NCBI RefSeq assembly: GCF_000023265.1
Contig: NC_013124.1
Location: forward strand, 1,492,001-1,556,000
Direction of reading: 5' to 3'
Source: Acidimicrobium ferrooxidans DSM 10331
GTDB taxonomy: Bacteria; Actinomycetota; Acidimicrobiia; Acidimicrobiales; Acidimicrobiaceae
Length of the DNA stretch: 64,000 nt
This document shows positions 62,155 through 64,000 of the stretch, in pieces. A program made the position numbers and the translations under genes. The stretch's first letter is position 1. The number at the start of each line of letters is the position of its first letter. The notes below the pieces were generated by a model. The model saw only the letters and a list, made by a program, of their open reading frames with translations. It was not told where the DNA came from and did no database searches.

Positions 62155-62957
62155 GGTCGAACCTCCGTGGACTCGGTGAGCTCGGTCTCGAGAAGCCGGG
62201 CGGTCACGAGGAGTTGCTCGAGTGCGCCGTGGCGCCGACGCCGGCGCCGGTCACGGGAGTCGAAGACGAGTGACTGGATATCCGGGATCAAGACGTCGCC
62301 AGAGAGCGGTGGCGTCACGAGCAGAGGGATCTGACTCGCGCCGAGCGACGCACGAACCGCATCGACGAAACCGAGGGCCCGGTCAGCAAGGAGCACGATC
62401 GCTGAGGGCGTGAGCCCGTCGCGCACGAGCTGAGTGAGACGACCGAGGTCGCTCGGCGTGGGAGCCGTGACGAGGACCAAGCGCTCACAACTGCTGAGCC
62501 ACTTGAGCGGTGCTGACGTCTCGTCAAAGATGTAACCTGCGTCAACGACGCTGTGGACACGACGGTCTTGACCAGCAAGCCAATCGGCCATCGCGGTGAG
62601 CACCGTCGCGAGATGAGACCGCGTCAAGATCCCGGCCATGGGATCGGCCAGGAGCGTCGGAAGAGATCGGGCCTCTTCCCACCGTTCGAGGGAATCGAGC
62701 ACGACACCACTGGCAAGGTCCACCGTGGCAGCAAGGACGATGCCGGCGGACAGCGATGAGGCGTGTTCACTGATCGCGGCAGCGATCGCACGCTGACCTG
62801 GCGGCTGAGGAGCATGCTCGCGATCACGGATCGCCCATGTCGATTCCATGCCGGCGATCTCGATGAGCAGGCGTCGTCCAGGAACGCTGTCAGCAAGCAT
62901 CGTTGCAAGGACGCCCGTCGGGAGATCGGTGCTCGTGGCGACGACGGCAGTACGCAT
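62151..62957 (-). CDS. TadZ/CpaE-like protein without recognisable P-loop
   Basis: 268 residues from ATG 62957. Begins MRTAVVATSTDLPTGVLATM and reads like a MinD/TadZ-fold ATPase (LLIEIAGMESTW, SVVDAGYIFDETSAPLKW, LVLVTAPTPSDLGRLTQLVR), but no GKGGVGKT-type Walker A is present. TadZ positions the Flp apparatus at the pole. The identification rests on fold-like pattern and position between CpaB and TadB. Confidence 0.65.
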   Translation of the reverse strand: MRTAVVATSTDLPTGVLATMLADSVPGRRLLIEIAGMESTWAIRDREHAPQPPGQRAIAAAISEHASSLSAGIVLAATVDLASGVVLDSLERWEEARSLPTLLADPMAGILTRSHLATVLTAMADWLAGQDRRVHSVVDAGYIFDETSAPLKWLSSCERLVLVTAPTPSDLGRLTQLVRDGLTPSAIVLLADRALGFVDAVRASLGASQIPLLVTPPLSGDVLIPDIQSLVFDSRDRRRRRRHGALEQLLVTARLLETELTESTEVRP

Positions 62958-62961
62958 AGCC

Positions 62962-63657
62962 CTAGTTGACCGTATGCGTGTGGACCGACGGCTGAAGCTG
63001 CACGATGGGGACGGGCTTTGCGTTCGGCGGAGCGAAGGCGATGACCAGGTTCGAAGTGTCAGCGACGGCAGCGATGTCGCTCGCCTCGTTCGGTGGGACC
63101 TCGATCTCGAGCTGCGACGAACCACCGTTGCTCGACGGGATGACAGCAAGGACGGGAATCGCTGTGGCGACCGGAATGTACGGTGCAGGGGCGGTGTAGG
63201 ACATGGGCGCGTTCGACGACCCACTTGACGACCCCGACGCCTGGGCCTGGAGCGGAGCGTAAATGTCCACCGTGTCGCCAGCCGTGAGATTCGGGGGGAT
63301 GACAGAAGGCGTCAACACAAAGACCCGGTAGTTGCCACGCAGGTGCGGCGCGAGCTCGCTCACGAGCACGGGAGCGTTCTGTGGAATCGTCGTCGTCACG
63401 ACTTGATTGTTGAGCACACGCACGTTGGCGACCGGGATCATCCCCGGCGTGACCGACTGCTGTGGCACCGCCTCGACAGCGAGGTCTGACTTCGTCGGCA
63501 CTTCCCCTGGGACGAGTGGCTTGGCTGCCACGACGATGTCGACCGTCTGCGACTGCTTGGAGAAGAACGAGTAGACCCCAAGAGTAACGGCGGCACCGAG
63601 CGCGACGGTACCGGCAATCTTGAGAGCTACAGACCGACGCTGGCGAGCAAGTGTCAT
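62962..63657 (-). CDS. CpaB/RcpC-like Flp pilus assembly protein
   Basis: 231 residues from ATG, with AAAGGAG upstream. One N-terminal membrane helix (ALKIAGTVALGAAVTLGVYS), a SAF domain (DIVVAAKPLVPGEVPTKSDL), then the outer part with VIPPNLTAGDTVDIYAPLQ. These are features of CpaB/RcpC proteins of Tad systems. It is the first gene of the cluster; an IS3-type element ends 21 bp before its start, so its native promoter is either very close or cut off. Confidence 0.82.
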   Translation of the reverse strand: MTLARQRRSVALKIAGTVALGAAVTLGVYSFFSKQSQTVDIVVAAKPLVPGEVPTKSDLAVEAVPQQSVTPGMIPVANVRVLNNQVVTTTIPQNAPVLVSELAPHLRGNYRVFVLTPSVIPPNLTAGDTVDIYAPLQAQASGSSSGSSNAPMSYTAPAPYIPVATAIPVLAVIPSSNGGSSQLEIEVPPNEASDIAAVADTSNLVIAFAPPNAKPVPIVQLQPSVHTHTVN

Positions 63658-63677
63658 GCGGGTCTCCTTTGTTGGTG

Positions 63678-64000
63678 TGAGCCGCCCCAGATTCCGTTGA
63701 CACGTCGTAAGTCACACGTACCATGGCAGAGGGAAGGGGAGGTCGATGGGGACGTCGAGAAGGAAGTTCACCCTGGAGTACCGGACCGAGGCGGCCCACC
63801 GGGTCATCGACAGCGGCCGGAGCGTCCCAGAGGTGGCCCGTGAGCTCGCGATCGGGGAGCACAACCTCTATCGATGGGTGCGGGAGGAGCGCAGGCGGAT
63901 CGAAGCAGCAAACGCCACTGGCAGCCCGCCCCTCACGGCGCAGGAGCGCACCGAGCTCATCAGGCTGCGCAGGGAGCTCGAGGAGCTGCGCAAGGACAAC
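63678..64000 (+). mobile_element. IS3-family element, left part (runs off window)
   Basis: The likely left end TGAGCCGCCCCAGATTCCG resembles the TGA(A/G)CCGCCCC ends of actinobacterial IS3 elements as I remember them. An OrfA gene follows. The right end and OrfB lie beyond the window. Confidence 0.65.
63746..64000 (+). CDS. IS3-family transposase OrfA, 5' part
   Basis: 85 codons visible, open to the window edge. RKFTLEYRTEAAHRVIDSGR and SVPEVARELAIGEHNLYRWV form the helix-turn-helix of the InsE/transposase_8 family, and LIRLRRELEELRKDN starts the leucine zipper. Preceded by GGGGAGG. OrfB with the DDE residues should follow by a -1 frameshift. Confidence 0.88.
   Translation, partial: MGTSRRKFTLEYRTEAAHRVIDSGRSVPEVARELAIGEHNLYRWVREERRRIEAANATGSPPLTAQERTELIRLRRELEELRKDN

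Noticed and set aside
1-64000. tRNA or rRNA genes
   Set aside because: I looked for cloverleaf-like T-loop sequences and rRNA landmarks and recognised none; a tRNA scan could still find one.

Overview
The window looks like a piece of chromosome from a high-GC actinobacterium. The supporting genes are MurT/GatD (lipid II amidation), MshD (mycothiol synthase), a CtaG-type oxidase assembly protein, a DUF6186-like protein, frequent GTG starts and many 1-8 nt gene overlaps. An Acidimicrobiia-type host is my guess; no 16S or other marker is present to prove it. I saw no rRNA, tRNA or CRISPR array.

Layout. 1-0.6 kb: end of a TnpB-like gene and a perfect hairpin. 0.7-1.9 kb: a repeat-bearing protein with an LQRQLGNR motif and a C-terminal SGHYRP block. 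1.9-8 kb: a tightly overlapped minus-strand lipid operon (acyl reductase/HAD fusion, zinc alcohol dehydrogenase, LarA-like protein, PlsC acyltransferase). 8-16 kb: transporters and regulators, including a DHA2 pump divergent from a TetR regulator, and a PatB-type lyase broken by one base in a C7 run. 16-24.9 kb: MurT/GatD, LysR with a dehydrogenase, PhoU, a NarL/DosR-type regulator with a universal stress protein, and two membrane proteins. 25.0-25.6 kb: nine perfect 68-bp tandem repeats running into the 3' end of the next gene. 25.6-31.8 kb: a redox module (ferredoxin-GltD-flavodoxin fusion plus membrane polyferredoxin) facing an Rrf2 regulator across a near-perfect palindrome, then Fur and a NicO-type metal transporter.

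31.9-45.6 kb: aldo/keto reductase, EamA transporter, a coupled methyltransferase-amidase-SRPBCC-helicase run, endonuclease III, thiol metabolism (MshD and an EgtE-like enzyme), small membrane proteins, a DnaQ-GIY-YIG fusion and TrpD. 45.6-50 kb: two divergent cyclic-di-GMP proteins, one with intact GGDEF and EAL, the other with a degenerate EAL. 50-55.5 kb: acyl-CoA dehydrogenase, FGGY kinase, CtaG, PurK-PurE. 55.5-64 kb: a possible broken gene, a complete IS1182-like element, CsrA with a long tail, a lipoprotein, and a Tad/Flp pilus cluster (CpaB, TadZ-like, TadB, TadC) without the TadA ATPase. An IS3-type element begins just 5' of CpaB and runs off the window.

Two stretches (11.1-12.2 kb and 41.3-42.0 kb) hold no confident gene but look like decayed coding sequence. 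The most unusual signals are the Rrf2-linked redox module, the lipid operon, the 68-bp array overlapping a stop codon, the SGHYRP protein, and the TnpB fragment whose RuvC-III aspartate appears to be histidine.
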